From the NCBI RefSeq assembly GCF_001447995.1, contig NZ_LDPE01000006.1, positions 87,046 through 151,045 of the forward strand: a DNA stretch of 64,000 nucleotides, read 5' to 3'. The translations under genes and the position numbers were made by a program. The notes under the pieces are model-generated. The model worked only from the letters and a program-made list of their open reading frames with translations. It was not told the DNA's origin and did no database searches. The stretch is from Maribacter dokdonensis DSW-8. GTDB taxonomy: Bacteria; Bacteroidota; Bacteroidia; Flavobacteriales; Flavobacteriaceae. Below are positions 17,043 to 24,928 of the stretch, one piece after another (the stretch's first letter is position 1; each line of letters starts with the position of its first letter).

Positions 17043-19445
17043 ATGATCACAAACACAGAGCTTGAATATAAAGGTAATTTATATCCAAACCACATCGTTG
17101 AATTTGCACAGGACACTGATAAAATCTATTTCACCACAGATAACGGAGTAGTATTACAAATAACTATCCTTAGGGGTAGTATTATACGGTTTAGGTACGC
17201 CACAAATTACAACTTTGAACCTGATTTCTCTTATGCCATAGACCCCGAGGCTACTATGGGCTATAGTAAATTAGAGGTGGTAGAAAATGATACGGAATAT
17301 ATAATTTCTACGGCACGTTTAAATATTCTGGTAGACAAGAAAACGTTACGAACCCAGATTTCTGATTTAAACGGTACTATTATCAATGAAGATGAGTTGG
17401 GCTTTCATTGGGAAGAAAATTATGAATATGGTGGAAATACCGTAAAGTTGAGTAAGATTACCCAATCTGGTGAAAGTTTTTATGGAATGGGCGATAAAGC
17501 CATGCATAGCAATTTAAAGGGTAAAAGAGTGGAGAATTGGGTAACTGATCAATTTGCCTACGCAAAAGAGCAAGATCCACTGTATAAGGCCATTCCTTTT
17601 TATATAGGTTTAAATAAAGGTATAGCTTACGGTATCTATTTTGACAATAGTTTTAGAACAGGCTTTGATTTCTCTCAAGAACGAAGAAATATTACCAGTT
17701 TTTGGGCTGAAGGTGGAGAAATGAACTATTATTTCATATTTGGTCCAGATATGCCAAAAGTGGTCAGTTCATATTCTAGCCTTACCGGTACACCAGAGTT
17801 ACCACCCATGTGGGCATTAGGTTTTCATCAATCTAAATGGAGCTACTATCCAGAAAGCAATGTAAAGGAAATTGCCAGTGAATTTAGAAAGTTACAAATA
17901 CCATGTGATGCTATTTATCTAGATATAGATTACATGGATGGCTTTAGGTGTTTTACTTGGGATAAAAACCATTTCCCTGATCCAAAGCGAATGATTCAAG
18001 AATTGGAGGAAGACGGATTTAAGACCGTGGTGATGATAGATCCAGGTATAAAAGTAGACCGCGATTATTGGATTTATAATGAAGCCCTTGAAAATGGTTA
18101 TTTCTGTAAAAGAGGAGATGGTCCGTTAATGCATGGAAAAGTGTGGCCGGGAGAATGTAATTTTCCTGATTTTACAAACCCAGCAGTGCGTGAATGGTGG
18201 GCAGAATTGTACAAGGAATTTATGTCGGATTTGGGTGTTCATGCAGTGTGGAACGATATGAATGAACCTGCTGTGATGGAAGTTCCATCAAAAACGGCCC
18301 CATTGGACACTAGGCATGATTATGATGGTAACCCGTGTACCCATAGAAAAGCACATAATGTTTATGGTATGCAAATGGTTAGGGCTACCTATGAAGGTGT
18401 TAAAAAATATGTTTATCCAAAAAGACCGTTTGTAATAACAAGAGCGGCATTTTCAGGGACCCAAAGATATTCTTCTACGTGGACAGGAGATAATGTGGCT
18501 ACATGGGAGCATTTGTGGATCGCTAATGTACAAGTGCAACGCATGTGTTTAAGCGGGTATTCATTTGTTGGCTCTGATATTGGTGGTTTTGCAGAACAAC
18601 CAGATGGCGAATTATTTGCTAGATGGGTGCAATTGGGAATTTTTCACCCATTTTGTAGGGTGCATTCCAGTGGGGATCATGGTGATCAAGAACCTTGGTC
18701 CTTTGGATCTGAAATAACGGATATCGTAAGAAAATTTGTAGAACTACGCTATCAGCTATTACCGTATTTGTATACGATGTTTTACAAGTATACCAAGGAA
18801 AATGTACCTATGGTGCAGTCTTTGGTCTTTTTTGACCAAGAAGATAATCAAACTCACTTTAGGACAGATGAGTTTATATTCGGTGATAAGATATTGGTAT
18901 GTCCAATACAAGAACCTAATGCTCAAGGACGCCGTATGTATGTGCCAAGGGGCGAGTGGTACGATTTTTGGACAAATGAGTTTGTAGAGGGAGGTAAGGA
19001 AAAATGGGTTGCGGCAGCATTGGATATGATTCCGATCTTTGTAAAGGCAGGGTCTATTATTCCAAAATACCCTATACAGCAATATGTTGGAGAGAAAAAA
19101 ATAGAAGAGCTTGTTTTAGATGTGTATTATAAAGAAGGCACTGAAACCTCTGAAGTTTACGAAGATGCCAATAATGGTTATGATTATAAAAAAGGAAGAT
19201 ATTCTCTAAGTAATTATAAGCTTACGGGTAAAGACAACTCCTTGATTATTCAATTGTTCAAGGATGGTACTTTTGATACGGAGTATGAGAAAATGAAGTT
19301 GAATTTTCACGGACTTCCATTTGAGATCAGTAGTGTTAAGATAGATAATGAAGAAATACCGCTAAAGAGTATAAGCATTAATGATAACAATGATTTGCTT
19401 ATAGACAAAAACTTTACCTTATTGCATTTATCAGGAAAAGAATAA
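17043..19445 (+). CDS. Glycoside hydrolase family 31 alpha-glucosidase
   Basis: An 800-residue GH31 enzyme, without an obvious signal peptide and so probably cytoplasmic. The N-terminal beta domain (about 1-240) precedes the barrel; PPMWALGFHQSKWSYYP begins it. The catalytic nucleophile is the Asp in WNDMNEPAVM and the acid/base is the Asp in WTGDN. The C-terminal part is two beta domains. Likely activity is release of glucose from the non-reducing ends of alpha-glucans or oligosaccharides; alpha-xylosidase is less likely because the active-site region resembles the glucosidase group. Neighbouring glgB supports an alpha-glucan role. Confidence 0.88.
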   Translation: MITNTELEYKGNLYPNHIVEFAQDTDKIYFTTDNGVVLQITILRGSIIRFRYATNYNFEPDFSYAIDPEATMGYSKLEVVENDTEYIISTARLNILVDKKTLRTQISDLNGTIINEDELGFHWEENYEYGGNTVKLSKITQSGESFYGMGDKAMHSNLKGKRVENWVTDQFAYAKEQDPLYKAIPFYIGLNKGIAYGIYFDNSFRTGFDFSQERRNITSFWAEGGEMNYYFIFGPDMPKVVSSYSSLTGTPELPPMWALGFHQSKWSYYPESNVKEIASEFRKLQIPCDAIYLDIDYMDGFRCFTWDKNHFPDPKRMIQELEEDGFKTVVMIDPGIKVDRDYWIYNEALENGYFCKRGDGPLMHGKVWPGECNFPDFTNPAVREWWAELYKEFMSDLGVHAVWNDMNEPAVMEVPSKTAPLDTRHDYDGNPCTHRKAHNVYGMQMVRATYEGVKKYVYPKRPFVITRAAFSGTQRYSSTWTGDNVATWEHLWIANVQVQRMCLSGYSFVGSDIGGFAEQPDGELFARWVQLGIFHPFCRVHSSGDHGDQEPWSFGSEITDIVRKFVELRYQLLPYLYTMFYKYTKENVPMVQSLVFFDQEDNQTHFRTDEFIFGDKILVCPIQEPNAQGRRMYVPRGEWYDFWTNEFVEGGKEKWVAAALDMIPIFVKAGSIIPKYPIQQYVGEKKIEELVLDVYYKEGTETSEVYEDANNGYDYKKGRYSLSNYKLTGKDNSLIIQLFKDGTFDTEYEKMKLNFHGLPFEISSVKIDNEEIPLKSISINDNNDLLIDKNFTLLHLSGKE

Positions 19446-19450
19446 CTTTG
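19422..19450 (+). promoter_or_regulatory. Candidate promoter of the M48 protease gene (TTG - 18 bp - TAACTTTG)
   Basis: TTG at 19422-19424 and an exact -7 element TAACTTTG at 19443-19450, whose TAA is also the stop codon of the GH31 gene. Predicted transcription start is about 27 bases before the protease ATG, so this gene can be expressed apart from glgB/GH31. Confidence 0.5.
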
Positions 19451-19483
19451 TAGTTTTCTACCATTAACTAAAATGAACAAAAA

Positions 19484-20293
19484 ATGAAAAAACTAGTATT
19501 AATAATATTCGTCTTTATAGGCGTTTCGGCTTGTAAGGTTAATCCCTTTACTGGTCAAAAAACATTGAATTTTTACCCAAATAGTCAAGTATTTCCATCT
19601 GCATTTGCACAGTATGACCAATTTCTAACGGAAAATAAGGTGGTTACAGGTACTGCAGATGCGCAAATGATTACTAGGGTTGGTCAGCGAATTTCTTCGG
19701 CTGCTGAACGTTGGTTAACGGCTAATGGGCATCCAGGTTATTTAAAGGACTATGCTTGGGAATATAATTTGGTAAATGACGAAACGGTAAACGCTTGGTG
19801 CATGCCAGGTGGTAAAATTGTTTTCTATACGGGTATATTGCCCATAACACAAACAGAGACCGGTGTAGCTGTAGTTATGGGGCACGAAGTTGCCCATGCC
19901 TTGGCAGATCATGGAGCACAGCGTATGAGTGCAGGTACATTACAACAGTTAGGTGCCGTAGCAGGTAATGTTGCAATTAAAAATCAGCAAACTTTAGGTA
20001 TTTTCAATCAGGCATATGGTGTAGGTACCCAGTATTTAGGTATGCTGCCTTTTAGTAGAAGTCATGAGACAGAGGCAGATAGAATTGGCTTGCAGATTAT
20101 GGCAATAGCAGGTTACGACCCTTATGAAGCTGCGGAATTATGGAAAAGAATGAAAGCGAACAGTGGTGGAGAGGCACCGCCAGAATTTATGAGCACGCAC
20201 CCATCTAACGATACCAGAATAAATAATCTTACAGCTTGGGCGCCAGATGCCGCTGCAGAAGCCGCAAAATTTGGGGTAACAAATTTTAAGTAA
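19484..20293 (+). CDS. M48 family metalloprotease, lipoprotein
   Basis: A 269-residue lipoprotein (lipobox VSAC, Cys17) with the BepA/Oma1-like M48 zinc site: GHEVAHALADHG gives HExxH, and ETEADRIGL supplies the third ligand Glu and following Asp. The AWCMPGGKIVFYTG and FMSTHPSNDTRI blocks are typical of the family. It should act in the periplasm on misfolded envelope proteins. A hairpin with a T-rich tail follows the stop, so it is probably monocistronic, with its own promoter at the end of the GH31 gene. Confidence 0.9.
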   Translation: MKKLVLIIFVFIGVSACKVNPFTGQKTLNFYPNSQVFPSAFAQYDQFLTENKVVTGTADAQMITRVGQRISSAAERWLTANGHPGYLKDYAWEYNLVNDETVNAWCMPGGKIVFYTGILPITQTETGVAVVMGHEVAHALADHGAQRMSAGTLQQLGAVAGNVAIKNQQTLGIFNQAYGVGTQYLGMLPFSRSHETEADRIGLQIMAIAGYDPYEAAELWKRMKANSGGEAPPEFMSTHPSNDTRINNLTAWAPDAAAEAAKFGVTNFK

Positions 20294-20317
20294 AACTTTA
20301 AGGATTATTGTATATTG

Positions 20318-20348
20318 AAGCCGTTCAGAAATGATCGGCTTTTATTTT
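20318..20348 (+). terminator. Rho-independent terminator after the M48 gene
   Basis: Stem AAGCCG/CGGCTT, one T-T mismatch, then TCA/TGA closing a GAAA tetraloop, followed by TTATTTTTAT. It lies upstream of the ATG at 20354 and argues against the earlier TTG start for the next gene. Confidence 0.7.
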
Positions 20349-20353
20349 TATAT

Positions 20354-21685
20354 ATGGGGAAGACACTAGTTTTAAAAGGAAGTAAGAAATTATTGAACGC
20401 TTGGGCCTTTTATGATTGGGCAAATTCCGTTTACAGTTTGGTAATTTCGTCGGCAGTTTTTCCAATATTTTATGGCGCACTTTTTAGAATTGCCGGTATT
20501 GAAAAGGTGACCATTTTTGGTGGGGAAATAGCAAGAGCACCATTAATAAGTTACACAACATCTTTAGCCTTTGTTTTTATAGCCATCATAACACCGTTAA
20601 TTTCAGGCGTTGCGGATTATTTGGGGAACAAGAAGGTTTTCATGAAATTCTTCTGCTACTTAGGAGGGTTGTCATGTATTGGTTTATACTGGTTTTCATT
20701 GGAAAATATATACTTTGGGTTAGTATGCTACTTTTTTGGCCTTGTAGGGTTTTGGGTGAGTTTTGCCATTAACAACTCCTACCTACCGGACGTTGCTTTT
20801 CCAAAACAGCAAGATGCAATTAGCGCAAAAGGATTTACACTAGGGTATATAGGAAGTGTGGTGCTTTTGGTTTTTAATTTGGCTATGGTCATGAAACCTG
20901 ATTTATTTGGAATAACCACAGATGAATCTGGTGCGGCCGAAATTAAGGCCATGAAATATTCTTTTGTAACCGTTGGTATATGGTGGATACTTTTTGCACA
21001 GTACAGCTTCTACTATTTGCCAAAAGGCTACAAAAAAGAGGGGGAGCGCACCAACATTGTTTTAAATGGTTTTAAAGAGTTGAAGCAAGTGTGGCATCAG
21101 TTAGGGGATCAGGTGAGGTTAAAAAGGTATCTAGGTGCATTTTTTGTCTATAGCATGGCAGTGCAAACTGTGATGTTGATAGCAACTTATTTTGGGGAAG
21201 AAGAAATTGCTTGGGGTACGGATTCTGAAAGAACTACGGGGCTTATCATTAGTATATTGGTTATTCAATTGGTCGCAATTTTAGGGGCTACGGTTACCGC
21301 AAGTGCGTCAGAAAAATTTGGTAACATAAAAACATTGATCGTGGTAAATGCCCTTTGGGTAGCCATCTGTATTTATGCCTATTTTGTAATTACGCCTACG
21401 GACTTTTATATTGCCGCTGGTTGTGTTGGGTTGGTTATGGGTGGTATACAGGCGCTTTCTAGGTCTACCTATTCTAAGTTTTTGCCAGATACTACAGATA
21501 CCACATCTTTTTTCAGTTTTTATGATGTTGCGGAAAAGATTGGAATTATAATAGGAACATTTTTATATGGGGCAATAGCTCAGAGAACGGGTAGTATGAG
21601 AAGTTCTATAATCTTTTTGGGCGTATTTTTTCTGATCGGCATGATATTGCTTGTGAGAGTACGCGAAACAAAAAAGCCCCTTTAA
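20354..21685 (+). CDS. MFS transporter, UMF1 (Atg22-like) family
   Basis: A 443-residue membrane protein with about 12 helices. The N-terminal block LLNAWAFYDWANSVYSLVI is the mark of the UMF1/Atg22-like branch, and the loop with SGVADYLGNKK matches the MFS loop 2-3 motif. The central cytoplasmic loop is long and basic. Substrate unknown; eukaryotic Atg22 exports amino acids. I use the ATG at 20354 because the longer frame (TTG at 20315) begins inside the preceding terminator hairpin. The last codons overlap a hairpin that looks like the terminator of the convergent GIN-domain gene. Confidence 0.82.
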   Translation: MGKTLVLKGSKKLLNAWAFYDWANSVYSLVISSAVFPIFYGALFRIAGIEKVTIFGGEIARAPLISYTTSLAFVFIAIITPLISGVADYLGNKKVFMKFFCYLGGLSCIGLYWFSLENIYFGLVCYFFGLVGFWVSFAINNSYLPDVAFPKQQDAISAKGFTLGYIGSVVLLVFNLAMVMKPDLFGITTDESGAAEIKAMKYSFVTVGIWWILFAQYSFYYLPKGYKKEGERTNIVLNGFKELKQVWHQLGDQVRLKRYLGAFFVYSMAVQTVMLIATYFGEEEIAWGTDSERTTGLIISILVIQLVAILGATVTASASEKFGNIKTLIVVNALWVAICIYAYFVITPTDFYIAAGCVGLVMGGIQALSRSTYSKFLPDTTDTTSFFSFYDVAEKIGIIIGTFLYGAIAQRTGSMRSSIIFLGVFFLIGMILLVRVRETKKPL

Positions 21686-21694
21686 AAAGAGGCT
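21671..21694 (-). terminator. Probable terminator of the GIN/sigma operon, inside the MFS gene end
   Basis: On the - strand: AGCCTCT, loop, AGGGGCT with one mismatch, then TTTTTT. It lies about 40 bases past the GIN-domain stop and overlaps the last four codons and stop of the convergent transporter gene. Confidence 0.45.
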
Positions 21695-21732
21695 CAGTTG
21701 AATTGATTGTTCGCTATTTTGATCTTATGCTT

Positions 21733-22467
21733 TTATCCTTTTGAAATGTCGCCAGAACCAGAAGTTTTTGTGTTTACTTTTTCAGGATTTCCTCTATAGG
21801 AAATATCCCCAGAACCAGATACCCTTGCTTTTAAAGACTTATTTGCGGTAACTTGTATATCTGCTGAACCGGATATTGTTGCGTCAACATTATCAGCTTC
21901 TAGGTCATATGCTTCAATATCTCCACTACCTGAGATTGTAGCTTCAAAATTGGTGGTGTCACCGCTTAAAGTAATATCTCCTGAACCCGACATTGAGGCA
22001 GATATATTTTGAACATCAAGGTCTAAAGTAATATCACCTGATCCTGACATTGCTGTTTTGAAATCATCAGTTTTGATTTTTGTTTTGCCAACAATATCAC
22101 CTGATCCTGACATAGAAACAGAACTTATAGATTCAACGGGTACGGTAATATGAATTCCAGATTTCCAATTGCTCGTTTTTAGATTAACACCCTTTTCCGT
22201 CTTGATCACCAGTTTGCCGTCTTTGACTTCGGTAATTATGTACTCCAATAGGTTTTCTTCACCTGTTAAGGTTATTTCACCTTCGTTGCCAGATACCAAA
22301 TCAACATCGAACCAGCCCGATACGGCTACACCGTCATAATCCCCTGTATTTCTCTCAATGGTAACATTGTTACCATTTCCTTTAATAGTCTTTCCCCATT
22401 GCGCTGAACAAGATAGGGAGATTAACCCTGCACATACTAATACACTTAATTTTCTCATGATATTCAT
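21733..22467 (-). CDS. GIN-domain (DUF2807) repeat protein, secreted
   Basis: A 244-residue exported protein; the signal sequence MRKLSVLVCAGLISLSCSAQ could be a Sec or lipoprotein type (LSC). An in-frame ATG at 22458 would remove the first three residues. The mature part is a DUF2807 head domain: seven copies of a Ser-Gly-Ser-Gly/Ala-Asp-Ile motif spaced about 20 residues apart, each starting a strand pair, which implies a parallel beta-helix. It is the last gene of the sigma/anti-sigma operon, 15 bases after the DY-repeat protein. Likely a surface or periplasmic protein of unknown function; the name adhesin head domain is only a prediction. Confidence 0.8.
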   Translation of the reverse strand: MNIMRKLSVLVCAGLISLSCSAQWGKTIKGNGNNVTIERNTGDYDGVAVSGWFDVDLVSGNEGEITLTGEENLLEYIITEVKDGKLVIKTEKGVNLKTSNWKSGIHITVPVESISSVSMSGSGDIVGKTKIKTDDFKTAMSGSGDITLDLDVQNISASMSGSGDITLSGDTTNFEATISGSGDIEAYDLEADNVDATISGSADIQVTANKSLKARVSGSGDISYRGNPEKVNTKTSGSGDISKG

Positions 22468-22482
22468 TTTTAATTGATTGAT

Positions 22483-23574
22483 TTATTTTTTGCTAAAACT
22501 TATGCCGCCATAGTCGCTTGTAAGTATAATTTTGTTGCCACTGCCTTTAGAGCCATAAAATCCTTCATAGTGTTTGTCAGATGATTTTTCTATGCTAATG
22601 TTAATAGTGAAGTCATCTTTGCCACTTACACCGGCATAACTGGTAGAAATATCGAAATCAAAATGATAGGCACTGTTGTATCCAATTTTAACTCCGGTAT
22701 AATCCGTTCTAATTTCTACATCGCCAGCGTCTGCAGCAAGTTCATCTATTCTAATGGAGCCATAGTCGGCTGTTATAGATACATCTCCATGAACGACGCC
22801 TAGTTTTACTGTGATGTAATCACCATTGCCATCTATGCTTTGTAGTTCTTCAATGTCCATATTGCCATAGTCACTGGTATAATCTAAATTGCCCATTTTG
22901 CCTATACTTGCATTAGTGTAATCAGCATTGATATGAAGGTCGCCGGCTTTCTCAATAGTAAAGCCCGAGTAATCTGCTCTAATTTCACCACTGTTGATAA
23001 AACCAATAGTGGATTTTGAAGTATAGTCAAAATTTAAACGGTTGTTACGGCCTCTAAGCTCACCAAGTTCAAGTCTGCCATAGTCACAGTTTATTTTGGC
23101 GTGCCCGTCTATTCTGTCCAAAATTATATTGCCATAATCATTACTGAGGTCAACATTGTTTTTAACGGGCACCTTAATGGTGTAATTGATCTGCATATTA
23201 ACGTTGTTGTTATTACCCCAGCTCCATCCCCAGCCATTGTTATTTTTGTTGAAAATGGTTTTGGCGTAAACTCTTTCGTTATTGGCTTCAAAATCAACTG
23301 AAATTTCATCTAATTTTTTTTGGACCTTGTCTTCATTGTTGCCATTGGTCTTAATGTGAACTTCAATTACTACTCTATTTTCATTCCAAGAAGTTATATT
23401 TAAGTTGCCATAAGAATTGTCTATTTTTAGCAACGCGTTGGTACTTACGTTAAACTCTTTTTTAATGGTCTTTTCTTTGGTATGCTTACCATCAAAAGAA
23501 GTGTCATTAGCGAAGACTACTGTTGAGAAAGCCAAAAATAATAGCCAAGTATATTTATATAGTAAAGTTTTCAT
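22483..23574 (-). CDS. DUF4097-like DY-repeat beta-helix protein, secreted
   Basis: A 363-residue exported protein with signal peptide MKTLLYKYTWLLFLAFSTVV. Two nearby Met codons lie upstream; I use 23574 because it starts directly at the signal peptide. The mature part consists of about eleven units of roughly 20 residues, each with an Asp-Tyr-Gly, Asp-Tyr-Thr or Asp-Tyr-Ser turn (for example SNDYGNI, NCDYGRL, TSDYGNM, RTDYTGV, TSDYGGI), again predicting a beta-helix. The gene overlaps the anti-sigma gene by 20 bases and precedes the GIN gene, so all are one operon. Function unknown; position suggests it belongs to the stress response controlled by the sigma factor. Confidence 0.75.
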   Translation of the reverse strand: MKTLLYKYTWLLFLAFSTVVFANDTSFDGKHTKEKTIKKEFNVSTNALLKIDNSYGNLNITSWNENRVVIEVHIKTNGNNEDKVQKKLDEISVDFEANNERVYAKTIFNKNNNGWGWSWGNNNNVNMQINYTIKVPVKNNVDLSNDYGNIILDRIDGHAKINCDYGRLELGELRGRNNRLNFDYTSKSTIGFINSGEIRADYSGFTIEKAGDLHINADYTNASIGKMGNLDYTSDYGNMDIEELQSIDGNGDYITVKLGVVHGDVSITADYGSIRIDELAADAGDVEIRTDYTGVKIGYNSAYHFDFDISTSYAGVSGKDDFTINISIEKSSDKHYEGFYGSKGSGNKIILTSDYGGISFSKK

Positions 23575-24118
23575 CATGTGATTTTTTAATTGATTTAATA
23601 TTTTCAATTTGAATCATAACCTCGTTTAAAAGATCGATTCTGGTTTGGAAATTGGTAATCATGGCACTTAAAATTAACTTGCTGTTACCTCCGTTTAAAA
23701 GGTCTTGCTCCATTTTGGTATAGTTCAGCTGAAGCTTTTTTAGTTGGACCATGGTGTCATTAATAATTTTTTCTGTTTCGGGTGATTTTTCTGAATTCAG
23801 TTCTTTTACCTGCTCTTCGATTAAATTCGCAAAATAGAATTGCGTTTTTGATGCTTCTGGCGAAATCTCGGCAACTTTTTCTTCAATACTTGATGCTGTG
23901 TTGAATTGGGATAATCCAACCGTTAATAAAATGGCAAATGATGCTGCGACCGATAGAAAAAGTAACCAACTGTTCTTTTTCTTGGGTGTAAGTGTAGCCA
24001 CGCCTTTAGACTCGTTCAGTTTTTCTAAGAATCGCTGTTCGTGCCCGCTGGCGGGTTCGGCATAATCCAATTTGTCATGTAGCTTTATAAAAAGCTCGTC
24101 AATAGTATCTTTCTTCAT
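23555..24118 (-). CDS. Membrane anti-sigma factor-like protein
   Basis: A 187-residue protein with one membrane helix at about residues 47-68 (WLLFLSVAASFAILLTVGL). The cytoplasmic N-terminus contains ASGHEQRFLEKLN, a pattern I associate with flavobacterial partners of ECF sigma factors. The periplasmic part is mainly coiled-coil (KKLQLNYTKMEQDLL). Its ATG overlaps the sigma-factor stop (TAATG), implying coupled translation and a fixed ratio, which is common for sigma/anti-sigma pairs. No classical zinc anti-sigma motif is seen, so the assignment rests on topology and position. Confidence 0.75.
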   Translation of the reverse strand: MKKDTIDELFIKLHDKLDYAEPASGHEQRFLEKLNESKGVATLTPKKKNSWLLFLSVAASFAILLTVGLSQFNTASSIEEKVAEISPEASKTQFYFANLIEEQVKELNSEKSPETEKIINDTMVQLKKLQLNYTKMEQDLLNGGNSKLILSAMITNFQTRIDLLNEVMIQIENIKSIKKSHDENFTI

Positions 24119-24672
24119 TAGACTGCGAGTGTTAGTTTTTTCCTTAAACTTTCTTTTGCTCTAGAAACAGTAGTTCTGCAATTGGCATAACTAATGTTCA
24201 TGATTTCACTAATTTCATCATAATCAAATCCTTCAATTAGATGTAAGGTCAAAGAAATTCTGTAGTTGTCTTTTAAATCTTTCATGGTTTCCATCACTTT
24301 TTGAGCCTTTAGTTCTGTAAACACATGGTCAGATGCAATTCCGTCATTATCTTCGACCCTGTACAATACCTCATCTAAAGCAACTTCGTTCTTTTTTTGT
24401 TGCTTTCTATATTGATGTATACTGTTATTAATAACAATACGCTTTAACCAGGATCCAAAAGTTACTTCCCCTTTAAAAGTATGCAGTTTCGTAAATGCGC
24501 TTAAAAACGATTCTTGCATAATGTCTTCTGCTTGGGCAGAGTCTTTTACGATTCTGAGTGATGTATTGTACATAGCCTTGTAATACCTGTTGTACACTTC
24601 TAGCTGTGCACTTTGTTTACCGGCTAAGCACAATTGCACTAGCTCATCAATATGTTCTCTTTGTTGGCTCAA
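24118..24672 (-). CDS. RNA polymerase ECF-type sigma factor
   Basis: A 184-residue ECF sigma factor. Region 2 has AEDIMQESFLSAFTKLHTF and FGSWLKRIVINNSIHQYR; region 4 has YDEISEIMNISYANCRTTVS. It heads a four-gene operon with the anti-sigma-like protein, the DY-repeat protein and the GIN protein. Such a sigma factor usually controls its own operon. The upstream 256 bases are shared with divergent lon and contain a sigma-54-like site oriented towards lon. Confidence 0.9.
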   Translation of the reverse strand: MSQQREHIDELVQLCLAGKQSAQLEVYNRYYKAMYNTSLRIVKDSAQAEDIMQESFLSAFTKLHTFKGEVTFGSWLKRIVINNSIHQYRKQQKKNEVALDEVLYRVEDNDGIASDHVFTELKAQKVMETMKDLKDNYRISLTLHLIEGFDYDEISEIMNISYANCRTTVSRAKESLRKKLTLAV

Positions 24673-24789
24673 AAAGTGATTGGTTTATTGAAAGATGAAC
24701 CAAAATACAGTTTGTTACAGTTTGATGGAAATAAATTTTAATTATTCCATAAGCAATAGTTGGGTATTTATTGAAATGATTTATTTCAG

Positions 24790-24806
24790 TTGGCACAAGA
24801 ATTGAA
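24790..24806 (+). promoter_or_regulatory. Sigma-54-like -24/-12 site upstream of lon
   Basis: TTGGCAC, five bases, TTGAA on the + strand: the -24 half is perfect and the spacing fits, while the -12 half has GA in place of the usual GC. Predicted transcription start is near 24818, about 110 bases before the lon ATG. The leader would contain a nine-codon open frame (24821-24850) and a hairpin with stem GCCGTA/TACGGC (24835-24869). Confidence 0.4.
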
Positions 24807-24928
24807 TTAGATAATAGCAAATGAAAGTGCAAAAAGCCGTATTTAACTGATTTTCATTGTTTTTACGGCAATTATGTATAATTTATAAAAACTAAATTCT
24901 GTTAATTTAATGACAGAATGACCGATAT

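Noticed and set aside
20315..20353. Earlier TTG start for the UMF1 transporter
   Set aside because: It lies inside the terminator hairpin of the previous gene and the extension is not protein-like.
21736..22130. Short-period DNA repeats in the GIN gene as a possible CRISPR or tandem array
   Set aside because: The periodicity is at protein level (SGSGD turns); DNA copies differ and the spacers are coding.
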